In this document: in pieces, positions 41,417 to 49,595 of the stretch
How positions within the stretch are numbered: position 1 is the stretch's first letter
Layout of the letters: each line of letters opens with the position of its first letter
NCBI GenBank assembly: GCA_910588185.1
Contig: CAJUQR010000001.1
Location: forward strand, 62,001-126,000
Reading direction: 5' to 3'
Source of the DNA: an uncultured Peptostreptococcaceae bacterium
GTDB lineage: Bacteria; Bacillota; Clostridia; Peptostreptococcales; Anaerovoracaceae
DNA: 64,000 nt
Program-made: the position numbers and the translations under genes
The notes under the pieces: model-generated
Told to the model about the DNA's origin: nothing
What the model saw: only the letters and a program-made list of their open reading frames with translations
Databases searched by the model: none

Positions 41417-42658
41417 TTACTTTAAATTATCCATTGCCTTTTTTATTTCAGCCGGGAGCATTCTGCTCTTATCCTCTGATATTGATGCAAGAGATACTCT
41501 AACTCCTTTTGCAAGAGGCACTGTAAATATTCCTGCTTTTTCAAGTTCCGCTGATACCTCATCCGGATTATCACAAGGAACTGCAGCAAAAAATCCCCCT
41601 CTAAAAGGTACCATTTCAAGACCTATTTCATCAGCAGCCTGCTTAAAAGCCTTGCCTCTTTTAAGAAGCATATCTCTGTAGCCTTTTCTTTCATCCATAA
41701 CTTTTTTGAGAAGATCAGGATCATTATAAATCTTTTCAAGTATTACCTGAGGAGCTCTCGCACAGTTAGACCAGCTTCCTCTAGATGAAAACTCGCATAC
41801 CGATTTAAATTCATCAGCGATTTCCTTAGTCTTTGCCATACATACAAGCGCACCGCAGCGCATTCCATACAAGGTGTAAGATTTTGACAAACTATGAGCT
41901 ATTACAGGTAATACATTATCCGGCAATTCCTCCACTAAAGGCAAAAATAACCTGCTCTCATCTTCATCACCTGCAAAGTCTACATAGGCAGCATCGATAA
42001 CCAGCGTTATCTTTTTACTGTCATCGGCTTTTTTAAGTACTTCAGATATGCTCTTCCAATCTTCTTTATCAAAAGCATATCCGGTCGGATTATGTGCCGG
42101 TGTATTCAAAATTATAACAAGATTATCTTGGTTGTTTAATATTTCATGAACCTTATTATCAAAGGCCTCACAGTCAAAGGTATTATTTTCGTTGAAAAGG
42201 CGGAAAGTCTCAAGCTTTCTTCCTTGTTCCTGAGCAATAGTCTTATATGGAGCCCAAAACCAATCAGCCACAAGAATCGTATCGCCAACCTCAGAATAAT
42301 TGGAAATAGCATTTTTTAATGCACCTGTACCACCGGGAGTCGCAACTACTTCAGTATAACTTTTAGGAACAAACTTCCTGAAAACGTCCTTTTTGACAGC
42401 TTCCCTAAATCCGGCAGTCCCTGCAATAGGTGCATATTCCGCATATTCGGTCATGTCCAAAGTTTTAAAAACATCATTGACTGATGACAGCACAATAAGA
42501 TTTCCTTCATCGTCAAGTAAGGCACCAATGGTGGCATTTACAACCTTTTCCTTTCCTTCAAGTGCCAGTCTTGCTTTTGCCCGATTGCTGATGCCGAATA
42601 TTTTGTCTTCTTTTGGAATATCTCTTCCGTTTTTTGAAGCAAAAATCATTTGTGTCAT
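41417..42658 (-). CDS. Pyridoxal-phosphate aminotransferase, class I/II
   Basis: A fold-type I aminotransferase of 413 residues, aspartate/aromatic aminotransferase-like. PLP-binding residues: NTPAHNPTG (185-193), D222 in LVIDAAYVDF, and Schiff-base lysine K259 in AHSLSKSYTLYG; R in GGFFAAVP..VRVSLAS near the C-terminus is the usual carboxylate contact. Substrate specificity is not clear. GGAGGGACC lies just before the ATG. Monocistronic, divergent from the SpoIIQ-like gene, with a palindrome over its promoter. Confidence 0.88.
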   Translation of the reverse strand: MTQMIFASKNGRDIPKEDKIFGISNRAKARLALEGKEKVVNATIGALLDDEGNLIVLSSVNDVFKTLDMTEYAEYAPIAGTAGFREAVKKDVFRKFVPKSYTEVVATPGGTGALKNAISNYSEVGDTILVADWFWAPYKTIAQEQGRKLETFRLFNENNTFDCEAFDNKVHEILNNQDNLVIILNTPAHNPTGYAFDKEDWKSISEVLKKADDSKKITLVIDAAYVDFAGDEDESRLFLPLVEELPDNVLPVIAHSLSKSYTLYGMRCGALVCMAKTKEIADEFKSVCEFSSRGSWSNCARAPQVILEKIYNDPDLLKKVMDERKGYRDMLLKRGKAFKQAADEIGLEMVPFRGGFFAAVPCDNPDEVSAELEKAGIFTVPLAKGVRVSLASISEDKSRMLPAEIKKAMDNLK

Positions 42659-42688
42659 TATGGTCCCTCCTTAAATCAATAATACTCA

Positions 42689-42720
42689 ATTATATTACGA
42701 ACTTGCAATTATTACAAGTT
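42689..42720 (-). promoter_or_regulatory. Aminotransferase promoter overlapped by a 21-bp palindrome
   Basis: Minus strand TTGTAA (42717-42712), 17-bp spacer, TATAAT (42694-42689). The -35 lies inside a near-perfect dyad at 42700-42720 (AACTTG..CAAGTT, nine of ten pairs), a likely repressor or activator site. Confidence 0.6.
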
Positions 42721-42727
42721 TCAATTT

Positions 42728-42757
42728 GTATGAAAACCTGCTTTTTTGTTAACAATA
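42728..42757 (+). promoter_or_regulatory. Candidate forespore (sigma-F/G type) promoter of the SpoIIQ-like gene
   Basis: GTATG (42728-42732), a 15-bp spacer and GTTAACAATA (42748-42757). The Bacillus sigma-F consensus is GYATA, about 15 bp, GGNNANAHTR; nine of ten positions of the -10 agree. It lies about 20 bp before the start codon. Confidence 0.5.
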
Positions 42758-42778
42758 TAAGTAACTGGAGGTGAAATT

Positions 42779-43465
42779 ATGCGTCAAGCACAAAAGAAAA
42801 AAGAGAAAGATAAAGTCGCAATAGTTTTGATGTTAGCTTTTTGCGTCATCGCTCTTACTTCAATTTTTACGGTGAAGTCCAATATAGATAAAATAAATGA
42901 GAATAACAAAGATATCCTCGTATCGGAAAACACCAAGACCGATAAAGACAAGGATAATGCTGCAAACAAAGACAAAGATAATTCAGCTCAGGCTTCCGGT
43001 AAAATACCTACTGTAGATAGCCTTGAATCTCAAGGAGGCAGCCAACCATCAGATTTTATAAAGCCCATAAAAGATGAAAATGCCTCAATTGCAAATCCTT
43101 TTTCAATGGATAAACTTATCTATTCTGTAACTTTGGATCAATACATGACTCACTGTGGTATAGATATAGCAGCTCCTGAAGACACCCAGGTGGTTGCTGT
43201 AGCCGCAGGAACTGTTACTGCCGTTTACGAAGATGATCGCTACGGTACATCTGTTGAAATAACACATTCAAATGATATAGTAACTGTCTATTCCAATTTA
43301 TCTACCGCAGAAATGGTTGAAGTCGGCGATGTTGTACAGTCAGGACAAATCATCGGAGGAGTAGGTTCCACAGGTTTATTTGAATCGCTTGAACCTGCAC
43401 ACTTGCACTTTGAAATGCTTGAAGGCGGTGTTTATATAAATCCTGCCGATCATATAAAATTCTAG
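42779..43465 (+). CDS. SpoIIQ-like LytM/M23 domain protein
   Basis: A 228-residue bitopic protein: cytoplasmic Lys-rich N-terminus, one TM helix (about 13-31), a charged linker (40-100) and a C-terminal LytM domain. The zinc-site residues H125, D129, H208 and H210 are all present (HxxxD and HxH). Size and layout resemble SpoIIQ, the forespore half of the engulfment channel with SpoIIIAH; Bacillus SpoIIQ lacks the first histidine, while clostridial ones tend to keep it. GGAGGTG lies 6 nt before the ATG. A general cell-wall hydrolase remains possible. Confidence 0.75.
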   Translation: MRQAQKKKEKDKVAIVLMLAFCVIALTSIFTVKSNIDKINENNKDILVSENTKTDKDKDNAANKDKDNSAQASGKIPTVDSLESQGGSQPSDFIKPIKDENASIANPFSMDKLIYSVTLDQYMTHCGIDIAAPEDTQVVAVAAGTVTAVYEDDRYGTSVEITHSNDIVTVYSNLSTAEMVEVGDVVQSGQIIGGVGSTGLFESLEPAHLHFEMLEGGVYINPADHIKF

Positions 43466-43489
43466 GTGGTGTGATGTTTTATGACTTTT

Positions 43490-43530
43490 TTAAAAGGGCG
43501 TGTCTTTAAAAGCAAGATACGCCCTTTTCG
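43490..43530. terminator. Bidirectional terminator between the SpoIIQ-like gene and trmB
   Basis: AAAAGGGCGTGTCTT (43492-43506) pairs with AAGATACGCCCTTTT (43514-43528), with one G-T pair. T-runs stand on both sides. Confidence 0.9.
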
Positions 43531-43546
43531 CTAATCATTATTAATT

Positions 43547-44182
43547 CTATTTAAATTTAACGTAATTAATATTTTTTCCTCTTTCAGAAAACTTATCTTC
43601 ATATTCAGTGGTTATATTTTTAGCCTCAAAATCACTGCTATGCAAATCTCTGCTTTGCTCTATTATTTTAAGTCCTGCCTCATCAATTTCTTCCAAAGTA
43701 AATTCGAACAAACTATCATTGTCTGTTTTAAATTGTATAAATCCATCATCAGTTAAAACTTTTTTATAATTCAGCAGCCTATCATGATAAGTAAGTCTTC
43801 TTTTGGCATGTCTGGCTTTTGGCCATGGATCGCTAAAATTTAAAAATATTCCTGACAGCTCTCTTTTTTCAAAATAATCCTCAAGATCATTTACATAATC
43901 TATAAAAATCCTAAGATTTTTGCACTTGTTTACCTCTGCTTTTTGCAAAGCCCTGAGAACTACATTGCTTTGTCCTTCTATAGCAATAAAATTACGCTTA
44001 GGAAACTCCTGTGCCTGTTTCATGATAAACTGCCCTTTTCCACATCCTATCTCAAGATAAACAGGGTTGTCGTTTCCAAAAATATCAGACCATTTACCTT
44101 TACATTCCTTAGGATTATCTATTAAAAAGCTGGAGTTCATGTCCAGCTTCTCATTTAAATTCTTTATATTTCTCTGTCTCAT
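43547..44182 (-). CDS. trmB: tRNA (guanine-N7)-methyltransferase
   Basis: Methylates G46 in the variable loop of tRNA; 211 residues, Rossmann-like SAM fold. Motif I EIGCGKGQFI (about 44-53) and the substrate-binding block FSDPWPKARHAKRRL (about 118-132) are intact. Lies one base after the ecfT stop, as last gene of the operon starting at 48159. Confidence 0.96.
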   Translation of the reverse strand: MRQRNIKNLNEKLDMNSSFLIDNPKECKGKWSDIFGNDNPVYLEIGCGKGQFIMKQAQEFPKRNFIAIEGQSNVVLRALQKAEVNKCKNLRIFIDYVNDLEDYFEKRELSGIFLNFSDPWPKARHAKRRLTYHDRLLNYKKVLTDDGFIQFKTDNDSLFEFTLEEIDEAGLKIIEQSRDLHSSDFEAKNITTEYEDKFSERGKNINYVKFK

Positions 44183-44183
44183 T

Positions 44184-44984
44184 TTATAGCATCCTTGATT
44201 CTATAATTATAATCGCACCAAAAACAATCATCATCACAATGGCGGCGTAATCTCTGCCTGCAAACTTCATTTCGTTCATTCTGGTTCTGTTTTCCCCGCC
44301 TCTGTAGCATCTGGCCTCCATAGCCATAGCCAAGTCTTGAGCAATTCTAAATGCACTGACAAAAAGAGGAACTAAAATAGGTATGAGACTTTTAGCTCTT
44401 TTTAAGAGGTTTCCGCTTTCAAAATCTGCACCTCTGGCTTGCTGAGCTTTCATAATTTTATCCGCCTCTTCAAGCAAAGTAGGAATAAAACGAAGTGCAA
44501 TTGTCATCATCATAGCTATATCATGAGCCGGCAGTCCTATCTTTTTAAACGGTGACAGCAACCTCTCTATGCCGTCAGTAAGTGCAAGAGGTCTTGTACA
44601 CAACGTAAGCATAGACGAACCCATCAAAAGCAGCACCAGCCTTATTGCCATAAATACAGCCAGCTCCAACCCTTCAGCCGTAATCTTAAGAAATTTCCAC
44701 TGCCAAAGGATTCTGCCGTCTACCATAAACATATTAAGTGCAAAAGTAAAAATTAAAATGATTATTATAGGTTTAAGTCCTCTTAATATATAGCTGATAG
44801 GTACTTTAGATACGCAAATTATAGCGCCAAGAACTACTGCCGCAATACCAAAACCTATAAAGTTATCAACTATAAACAGCTCTATTATAAACAATAATGT
44901 AGCTATTATCTTAATCCTCGGATCAAGTTTGTGCACCCAAGAATTCCCGGGGAAATATTGTCCGAGAGTAATATCCCTAATCAT
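44184..44984 (-). CDS. ecfT: ECF transporter transmembrane subunit EcfT
   Basis: Membrane scaffold of an energy-coupling-factor vitamin importer; 266 residues with about five TM helices. The two coupling-helix motifs are visible: QQARGADFESGN (about 183-194) and the second, usually ARG, as MEARCYRGGENRTR (about 221-234), with Cys instead of Gly. Overlaps ecfA2 by 4 bp. Confidence 0.95.
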   Translation of the reverse strand: MIRDITLGQYFPGNSWVHKLDPRIKIIATLLFIIELFIVDNFIGFGIAAVVLGAIICVSKVPISYILRGLKPIIIILIFTFALNMFMVDGRILWQWKFLKITAEGLELAVFMAIRLVLLLMGSSMLTLCTRPLALTDGIERLLSPFKKIGLPAHDIAMMMTIALRFIPTLLEEADKIMKAQQARGADFESGNLLKRAKSLIPILVPLFVSAFRIAQDLAMAMEARCYRGGENRTRMNEMKFAGRDYAAIVMMIVFGAIIIIESRML

Positions 44985-45847
44985 CGACTAATTCCTTTGT
45001 TTTTCAAAATAAATGCAATTTCATCAGCAGCAGTATCCACGGAAAGTATGGTATCTTTTATATCAAATCCATGGCTTCTGAGAGCCTCTGTAAGCTGAGT
45101 TATAGGCGGCAAATCAAGTCCCACCCTAGAGAGCTCCTCTCTATGAGAAAAAACTTCCTTTGGAGTTCCAAGTGCCACAACTCTTCCGCTGTCGATTACC
45201 AATACTTTATCAGAAAGCTTGGCTATATCCGCCATATTATGTGAAACCAATATGGTTATATTACCGGTACGCTTATGAACTTCTTCTATCATTTTAAGTA
45301 CGTCTTTATGTGCCTTAGGATCAAGTCCTGCCGTCGGTTCATCCAAAATCAAAACCTCAGGCTTCATAGCTATAACACCTGCTATGGCTACTCTTCGTTT
45401 TTGGCCTCCTGAAAGATCAAACGGAGATTTGTCTTTCATTGTATCATAATCAAGACCCACCAACTCTATAGCTTCTTTAACTCTCTCTTCTATCTCATCT
45501 TCGTCAAGTCCCAAATTACGTGGACCGAATGCTACATCTTTTGCAACGTTCTCTTCAAAAAGTTGGTATTCAGGATACTGAAATACAAGACCTATGCGTT
45601 TTCTAATTTCAGTCATAGAAACATCAGGCTTAGTTATATCCACACCGCCTATTACTATAGTTCCCTCATCCGGTTTTAAAAGTCCGTTGAGATGCTGAAG
45701 CAATGTAGACTTCCCTGAACCTGTATGCCCAATTATTCCAAGTAACTGCCCATCCTCCACATCAAAATTTATATTTTCAAGTGCCAATGATTCTGTAGGC
45801 ATGCCTTTATCATATATATGTTTTAAATTTGTTACTCGTATTGACAT
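44981..45847 (-). CDS. ecfA2: ECF transporter ATPase EcfA2
   Basis: Second nucleotide-binding subunit of the ECF module, 288 residues. Walker A GHTGSGKST near 39-47, Q-loop in QYPEYQLF, signature DLSGGQKRRVAIAG and Walker B VLILDEPTAGLDP. Overlaps ecfA1 by 16 bp and ecfT by 4 bp. Confidence 0.95.
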   Translation of the reverse strand: MSIRVTNLKHIYDKGMPTESLALENINFDVEDGQLLGIIGHTGSGKSTLLQHLNGLLKPDEGTIVIGGVDITKPDVSMTEIRKRIGLVFQYPEYQLFEENVAKDVAFGPRNLGLDEDEIEERVKEAIELVGLDYDTMKDKSPFDLSGGQKRRVAIAGVIAMKPEVLILDEPTAGLDPKAHKDVLKMIEEVHKRTGNITILVSHNMADIAKLSDKVLVIDSGRVVALGTPKEVFSHREELSRVGLDLPPITQLTEALRSHGFDIKDTILSVDTAADEIAFILKNKGISR

Positions 45848-46671
45848 AAATACTCAACCATTTCTTCCATTCCTATAATATCTTTTGGCACATCTATGCC
45901 CTTTTCTCTAAGCTTGTCTGCAAGTTCCACTGCAAGCGGAATATCTAAGTTAACAGAAAGAACTTTTTCTTTTTGAGCAAAAACTTCCTCAGGTTTTCCA
46001 TCAAGAAATACTTTTCCGTCATGCATTATTATAACTCTATCAGCATGAACAGCTTCTTCCATAAAATGAGTTATCAAAACCACGGTTATTCCCTCATCAT
46101 GAAGTTCTTCAATTATGTTCATTATTTCATTTCTGCCCTTAGGATCAAGCATTGCAGTAGGTTCATCAAATATAATACAGCTAGGTTTCATGGCCACAAC
46201 CCCGGCTATGGCAACTCTCTGTTTCTGACCACCTGAAAGCAAATGAGGCGGTTTACCCTTAAATGCCCCCATATTTACATCACTTAATGCCTTATCGACC
46301 CTTCTTCTAATTTCTGATGATTCTATTCCAAGGTTCTCAGGTCCAAAAGCGACATCGTCTTCTACTATAGCTGATACCAACTGATTATCGGGATTTTGGA
46401 ACACCATACCTGCCGATTGACGCACGTCCCAAATATGTTCATCATCAGATGTGTCATATCCGTTTACATAAATAACTCCTTCTGTAGGCACAAGAAGACC
46501 GTTAAGGTTCTTGGCAAATGTGGATTTGCCAGAACCATTCTTTCCAAGTATGGCAGTAAAACTGCCTCTTTCTATATTAAGATTTACATTGTCCAGCGCT
46601 CTTACAGGTTCAGTTTCTTCACCCTTTTTATATTCAAATGTCAAATTTTCGATTCGTATAATTGAATCCAT
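45832..46671 (-). CDS. ecfA1: ECF transporter ATPase EcfA1
   Basis: First ATPase of the ECF module, 279 residues. Walker A GKNGSGKST near 44-52, Q-loop FQNPDNQLV, signature LLSGGQKQRVAIAG, Walker B CIIFDEPTAMLDP. With EcfA2 and EcfT it energises S components encoded elsewhere; none lies in this window. Starts one base after aroD ends. Confidence 0.95.
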   Translation of the reverse strand: MDSIIRIENLTFEYKKGEETEPVRALDNVNLNIERGSFTAILGKNGSGKSTFAKNLNGLLVPTEGVIYVNGYDTSDDEHIWDVRQSAGMVFQNPDNQLVSAIVEDDVAFGPENLGIESSEIRRRVDKALSDVNMGAFKGKPPHLLSGGQKQRVAIAGVVAMKPSCIIFDEPTAMLDPKGRNEIMNIIEELHDEGITVVLITHFMEEAVHADRVIIMHDGKVFLDGKPEEVFAQKEKVLSVNLDIPLAVELADKLREKGIDVPKDIIGMEEMVEYLCQYE

Positions 46672-46672
46672 A

Positions 46673-47383
46673 TTATTTTTCTCCGTAGTATATATCTAAA
46701 TACTTTGACAGATCTTTTGCATTGAATTGTCCGGGCGCAGTAGGATTCTTTCCGCACGCATAGCTTATCACCGATCCGAAATCTCCTGCACATACTCTGC
46801 TTGTCTGTCCCTCTTCTCCCATGGCAATTGCAACTATAGGTCTGTGATTTCTAAGCTGAGAGTATGCCGCAGCTCCCTCAAGCATAGAATAATTATCCGA
46901 TTCTTTCTTCGCAAAACATGCAACCTTTAATATGTCAGCCCCACTCTTTTCCATCTTTATAAATGTCTGAGCAATTTCATCTCTCGTCATCATGCCGGCA
47001 TAATTATGAAAGGAAACAAGAGTTTTCGTTTTTTTGCGTTTAGCCTCTCTAACCAAGCGCAAAAGACTTTGATTATCTGAATCAATATCTATAATATCAG
47101 CGTGCCCCATAGCCCACTTACGTATTCTGTTTCCGACATTTTGATCGCCTCTATAATCCACGATAAATTTTTTGCCGTTACAAAGCTGTTTTATTTCTTT
47201 TAATTTTAATAAAAATTCTTCTTCTGTAAAATTTTGTGAGCCCTCCGTCTTGTCTACGCACCATTCAACGATTTGGCAGAAATCTTTGTATTCTTCTATT
47301 TCTTCCCTAATTTCATCCATGGTGCTGCAATTAAGCGACAAACAAATCTCCGGTCGTTTCTTCTCAATCCCCTTTACTCTCAT
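46673..47383 (-). CDS. aroD: Type I 3-dehydroquinate dehydratase, divergent
   Basis: Predicted shikimate-pathway enzyme (dehydroquinate to dehydroshikimate) of 236 residues, a TIM barrel with Schiff-base lysine K153 (ADILKVA) and catalytic H126 (VSFHNY). GQTSRVCAGDFGS and TAPGQF supply the phosphate-side Arg and Gln. Two usual substrate contacts differ: the Arg of the E-W-R motif is C42 (VEWCVD), and the RTxxEGG segment reads YRGDQNVG. Activity on dehydroquinate is therefore likely but not certain. Overlaps the upstream gene by 4 bp. Confidence 0.8.
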   Translation of the reverse strand: MRVKGIEKKRPEICLSLNCSTMDEIREEIEEYKDFCQIVEWCVDKTEGSQNFTEEEFLLKLKEIKQLCNGKKFIVDYRGDQNVGNRIRKWAMGHADIIDIDSDNQSLLRLVREAKRKKTKTLVSFHNYAGMMTRDEIAQTFIKMEKSGADILKVACFAKKESDNYSMLEGAAAYSQLRNHRPIVAIAMGEEGQTSRVCAGDFGSVISYACGKNPTAPGQFNAKDLSKYLDIYYGEK

Positions 47384-48159
47384 CTCGTTTTCCCCTTTTC
47401 TCTAAAAATTTTACTTAATAATTTATATGCAACATACAGTATATGAAAAACAATTATTACAAGCAAAGCTGCGCCTATTAAGTAGCCAATCTCCCCAAAT
47501 CTGGTACCAAACAGGTTCCATACAATTACCAAAGGCGAGCCTTCTGATGCTTCATTCAAAAACAAATAATTGGTGTCAAACGCTGTGTTGAAAAAATACA
47601 CAGGTATTGATGTCAAAAGCATTGCTGCCACTGTTTTCCATAATCCGCTATAGCTTGGTCTAATTTCTGCTGCCCTATATAACATCACAAAATAGCACAC
47701 TATCCAGCCATGAAAGGCAAAACTATGTATACACATATAATTCAAAAACGGATATTCAGTCCAATTGCAAAAAAGTAGTGCTGCTATGGCTCCAGGGAAG
47801 AAAGCATACGCCATCAATTGTCCTGTAACCTCCTGCCAATGTCCATAAGAATGTGCCATCATTCCTAATATAGCGAAACTACACAAGTGCATTGGCAAAT
47901 ATCCTATCATATCTGCACCTGCTATCGCCAGCACAATGTCTTTTAATATTTCTGACAAAAGTATGGCTACTGCAAAAAATCTTTTTATTTTTTCTTTCTG
48001 CAAATGGCTTGAATTTTTATATATATTACTTATTATAACAGTCACGATTAAAATTGATACGAGCCATATCAAGTGCCCCACACCATATAACTCAAATCCT
48101 ATATCAAGACCTTTTTCCTCAATCATAGAAGAATATGCAAAAAAATTCTCAAATACCAT
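47380..48159 (-). CDS. YwaF-type (TIGR02206) integral membrane protein
   Basis: A 259-residue protein with about seven hydrophobic segments, opening with FELYGVGHLIWLVSILIVT (about 22-40). The block LPMHLCSFAILGM and NWTEYPFLNYMCIHSFAFHG recall the TIGR02206/YwaF family of unknown function. It is the first gene of the operon with aroD, ecfA1-A2-T and trmB, sharing 4 bp with aroD. Confidence 0.8.
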   Translation of the reverse strand: MVFENFFAYSSMIEEKGLDIGFELYGVGHLIWLVSILIVTVIISNIYKNSSHLQKEKIKRFFAVAILLSEILKDIVLAIAGADMIGYLPMHLCSFAILGMMAHSYGHWQEVTGQLMAYAFFPGAIAALLFCNWTEYPFLNYMCIHSFAFHGWIVCYFVMLYRAAEIRPSYSGLWKTVAAMLLTSIPVYFFNTAFDTNYLFLNEASEGSPLVIVWNLFGTRFGEIGYLIGAALLVIIVFHILYVAYKLLSKIFREKGKTR

Positions 48160-48204
48160 TAATTTCCCCTAATTTATCCGATTTTTATACTATAATATCA
48201 TTTT

Positions 48205-48233
48205 ATTTTATCACCCCAGGATATATATGTCAA
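48205..48233 (-). promoter_or_regulatory. Promoter of the YwaF-aroD-ecf-trmB operon
   Basis: Minus strand TTGACA (48233-48228), 17-bp spacer, TAAAAT (48210-48205), about 45 bp before the first ATG. Confidence 0.75.
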
Positions 48234-48293
48234 AAAAATTGTTTTATTTTTCATAATTATCATCCAAATATCAAATACCTATTTTACCCATAT

Positions 48294-48328
48294 AAAAACC
48301 CCCATAGCTTAATGCTATGGGGGTTTGT
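48294..48328. terminator. Terminator after tuf
   Basis: AAACCCCCATAGC (48296-48308) pairs with GCTATGGGGGTTT (48314-48326), loop TTAAT. Five T follow on the minus strand. It closes the str operon. Confidence 0.93.
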
Positions 48329-48363
48329 CTTATGCTCTGTCTTCGCGCTCGCCATTCGCAGGA

Positions 48364-49557
48364 CTATTCTATAATAGCTGTTACTACTCCGGAGCCTACT
48401 GTTCTTCCACCTTCTCTTATCGCAAATCTCAGTCCCTCTTCGATTGCTATCGGTGTGATTAACTCAATCTCCATTGTAATGTTATCTCCTGGCATACACA
48501 TCTCTACGCCCTCTGGTAACTTTAAGTCTCCTGTTACGTCTGTTGTTCTGAAATAAAACTGTGGTCTGTATCCATTGAAGAATGGTGTATGTCTTCCACC
48601 TTCCTCTTTCTTCAGTACATATACCTCTCCCTTAAACTTTGTATGTGGGTGTATTGTTCCTGGCTGACACAGTACCTGTCCTCTTTCGATTTCATTTCTC
48701 TGTACGCCTCTTAAAAGTGCTCCGATGTTGTCTCCTGTCTCTGCCTTATCAAGCAGCTTTCTGAACATTTCTACTCCGGTTACTACTACTTTTCTCTTCT
48801 CTTCTGTAAGTCCTACGATCTCTACTTCGTTTCCTACTTCAAGTACGCCTCTCTCTACTCTTCCTGTTGCTACTGTTCCTCTTCCTGTGATTGAGAATAC
48901 GTCCTCTACTGGCATCAAGAATGGCTTGTCGTTATCTCTCTCTGGTTCTGGTATATAGCTGTCTACTGCTTCAAACAGTTCTATTATCTTATCTCCCCAT
49001 GGTCCTGCTGGATCTTCTAATGCTCCTAACGCACTTCCTCTGATGATTGGTGTATCATCTCCTGGGAATTCATATTCGTCAAGTAATTCTCTTACTTCCA
49101 TCTCTACTAAGTCTAACAGCTCTTCGTCATCTACCATGTCACACTTGTTTAAGAATACTATGATGTATGGTACTCCTACCTGTCTTGAAAGCAGGATGTG
49201 CTCTCTTGTCTGTGGCATTGGTCCATCTGTTGCTGCACATACCAGGATTGCTCCATCCATCTGTGCTGCTCCTGTTATCATGTTCTTTACATAGTCTGCG
49301 TGTCCCGGGCAGTCTACGTGTGCGTAGTGTCTGTTTGGTGTTTCATACTCTACGTGTGCTGTTGAGATTGTGATTCCTCTTTCTCTTTCTTCTGGTGCTT
49401 TGTCGATGTTTTCAAAGTCTACCTTTTGTCCAAGTCCGTATCTTTCGAACAGCGTCTTTGTGATTGCTGCTGTTAATGTTGTCTTTCCATGGTCTACGTG
49501 GCCTATGGTTCCGATGTTAATATGCGGTTTTGTTCTTTCAAACTTCTGTTTTGCCAT
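48364..49557 (-). CDS. tuf: Elongation factor Tu
   Basis: Delivers aminoacyl-tRNA to the ribosome; 397 residues. G1 GHVDHGKT at 19-26, DCPGHADY (G3) near 81-88, NKCDMVD (G4) near 136-142, and the three domains are complete. Codon use looks highly biased, as expected for the most abundant protein. Follows fusA by 38 bp. Confidence 0.99.
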   Translation of the reverse strand: MAKQKFERTKPHINIGTIGHVDHGKTTLTAAITKTLFERYGLGQKVDFENIDKAPEERERGITISTAHVEYETPNRHYAHVDCPGHADYVKNMITGAAQMDGAILVCAATDGPMPQTREHILLSRQVGVPYIIVFLNKCDMVDDEELLDLVEMEVRELLDEYEFPGDDTPIIRGSALGALEDPAGPWGDKIIELFEAVDSYIPEPERDNDKPFLMPVEDVFSITGRGTVATGRVERGVLEVGNEVEIVGLTEEKRKVVVTGVEMFRKLLDKAETGDNIGALLRGVQRNEIERGQVLCQPGTIHPHTKFKGEVYVLKKEEGGRHTPFFNGYRPQFYFRTTDVTGDLKLPEGVEMCMPGDNITMEIELITPIAIEEGLRFAIREGGRTVGSGVVTAIIE

Positions 49558-49595
49558 TTTCTTCGTTCCTCCTAAAAAGGTTATCTAAAATAACT

